A model generated the notes under the pieces. The model was given only the letters and a program-made list of their open reading frames with translations, was not told where the DNA came from and ran no database searches. Made by a program: the position numbers and the translations under genes. DNA of 6,014 bases from Verrucomicrobiia bacterium (GTDB lineage Bacteria; Verrucomicrobiota; Verrucomicrobiia; CAIQCK01): contig JAOACV010000181.1 in the NCBI GenBank assembly GCA_026417675.1, positions 1 through 6,014 of the forward strand, read 5' to 3'. This document shows, one piece after another, positions 5,618 to 6,014 of the stretch; position 1 is the stretch's first letter; every line of letters starts with the position of its first letter.

Positions 5618-5998
5618 ATGGAAACGCAGAAAACAGATACGAAGCAGCAAGCCAAGCCAGCCACAGACCCGCCCAAGCCGGTCAAGGCGCCCCGCATCGT
5701 CCGTTTGCGACACGGCAAACCGCGCATCAAGCGGCTGCGGGCGCGGGTCGCCCGCCCCCCCGTGGTGCGGCCGCCTCTGCCGCCGAGTTTCAACCCACGG
5801 CTCCCCGACGAGGCGGATTTTTTCACCGCCAGCAAACCGCGCGGGCAGTGGCGCGGCAGCTACTACATCACAGCGGTGGCCATTCATGCGGCCCTGCTGG
5901 CGACGTTCGGCTACACAGTTCTCAAGAACCCGGATTTCTCCGCGTGGCAACCGCTGCAAGTCCTGCCGACGATGCGCATGGTCGGCGACGGTTTGGCC
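5618..5998 (+). CDS. TonB/TolA-like single-pass membrane protein, 3'-truncated
   Basis: An open frame starts at ATG 5618 and runs off the window; 127 genuine codons precede the adapter. Residues 1-80 are strongly basic and proline-rich (many K, R and P, almost no acidic residues after 20 apart from DEAD at 64-67) and should be cytoplasmic. One hydrophobic helix spans about 82-102, containing TAVAIHAALL. This resembles the E. coli TonB anchor, SVCIHGAVV, including the functionally important histidine (H90 here), and a QPLQVLPTM segment follows at a distance like that of QPISVTMV in TonB. TonB and TolA couple the proton-motive force, through ExbBD or TolQR, to the outer membrane. The long N-terminal extension before the helix is unusual, since TonB normally has about 10-15 residues there, and the diagnostic C-terminal domain is off the edge. 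It could be another envelope protein with an N-terminal anchor. The reading is supported by the promoter at 5570-5598, the coherent topology and the open frame; the function is tentative. Confidence 0.6.
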
Positions 5999-5999
5999 C

Positions 6000-6014
6000 C
6001 TGTCTCTTATACAC
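6000..6014 (-). other. Partial Tn5/Nextera mosaic-end adapter (library artefact)
   Basis: CTGTCTCTTATACAC is the first 15 bases of the reverse-complemented Tn5 mosaic end. It is not genomic. It adds false residues (VSYT) to the protein running off this end. With the full copy at 1-19 in opposite orientation, it brackets the insert exactly as a tagmented fragment would be bracketed. Confidence 0.97.

Noticed and set aside
4939..5959. Minus-strand frames of 298 and 165 codons opposite the TonB/TolA-like gene and ogg
   Set aside because: Low-complexity Arg/Gly/Pro products overlapping ogg out of frame or antisense to a plus-strand gene with promoter and coherent membrane topology.

Overview
This is a 6.0-kb fragment of a GC-rich bacterial genome with five recognisable protein genes and a sixth cut off by the right edge. 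Both termini are sequencing-library adapter, not genome. Bases 1-19 are the complete 19-bp Tn5/Nextera mosaic end, and bases 6000-6014 are 15 bases of its reverse complement. The fragment therefore looks like a tagmentation product, and the genes at both ends are artificially truncated.

The gene mix suggests Verrucomicrobiota or a relative in the PVC group. It includes an Agl23/TIGR03663-type polytopic glycosyltransferase, a short ApbE homologue, a small secreted F5/8-type-C protein, an OGG1-type 8-oxoguanine glycosylase and a DapA-superfamily aldolase. This placement is inferred from gene content and composition; there is no rRNA or other phylogenetic marker.

Layout: (1) 20-874 (+), a 5'-truncated DapA/NAL-superfamily protein. 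(2) 875-1213, a convergent intergenic region without a supportable gene, rich in inverted repeats and ending in hairpin repeat B (1139-1207). (3) 1214-2098 (-) apbE-like and 2095-3636 (-) Agl23-like, overlapping by ATGA and so probably translationally coupled. (4) 3637-3747, a short intergenic region with hairpin repeat A (3654-3728), which is related to repeat B. (5) 3748-4428 (-), an exported discoidin-domain protein with a strong ribosome binding site and a recognisable sigma70-like promoter. (6) 4613-5452 (-), ogg. (7) 5453-5617, a divergent intergenic region with a promoter facing right. (8) 5618-5998 (+), the N-terminal part of a single-pass membrane protein whose transmembrane segment resembles TonB/TolA.

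The minus-strand block could be read partly as one unit (F5/8 protein, Agl23-like, ApbE-like), because the gap across repeat A is only 111 bases. However, hairpins lie between the first two genes, and no common pathway can be shown from sequence. ogg looks like an independent housekeeping gene. I found no convincing undescribed multi-gene system, CRISPR array, mobile element, tRNA or rRNA. The most original signal is the pair of structurally matched hairpin repeats, each just downstream of a minus-strand stop codon.
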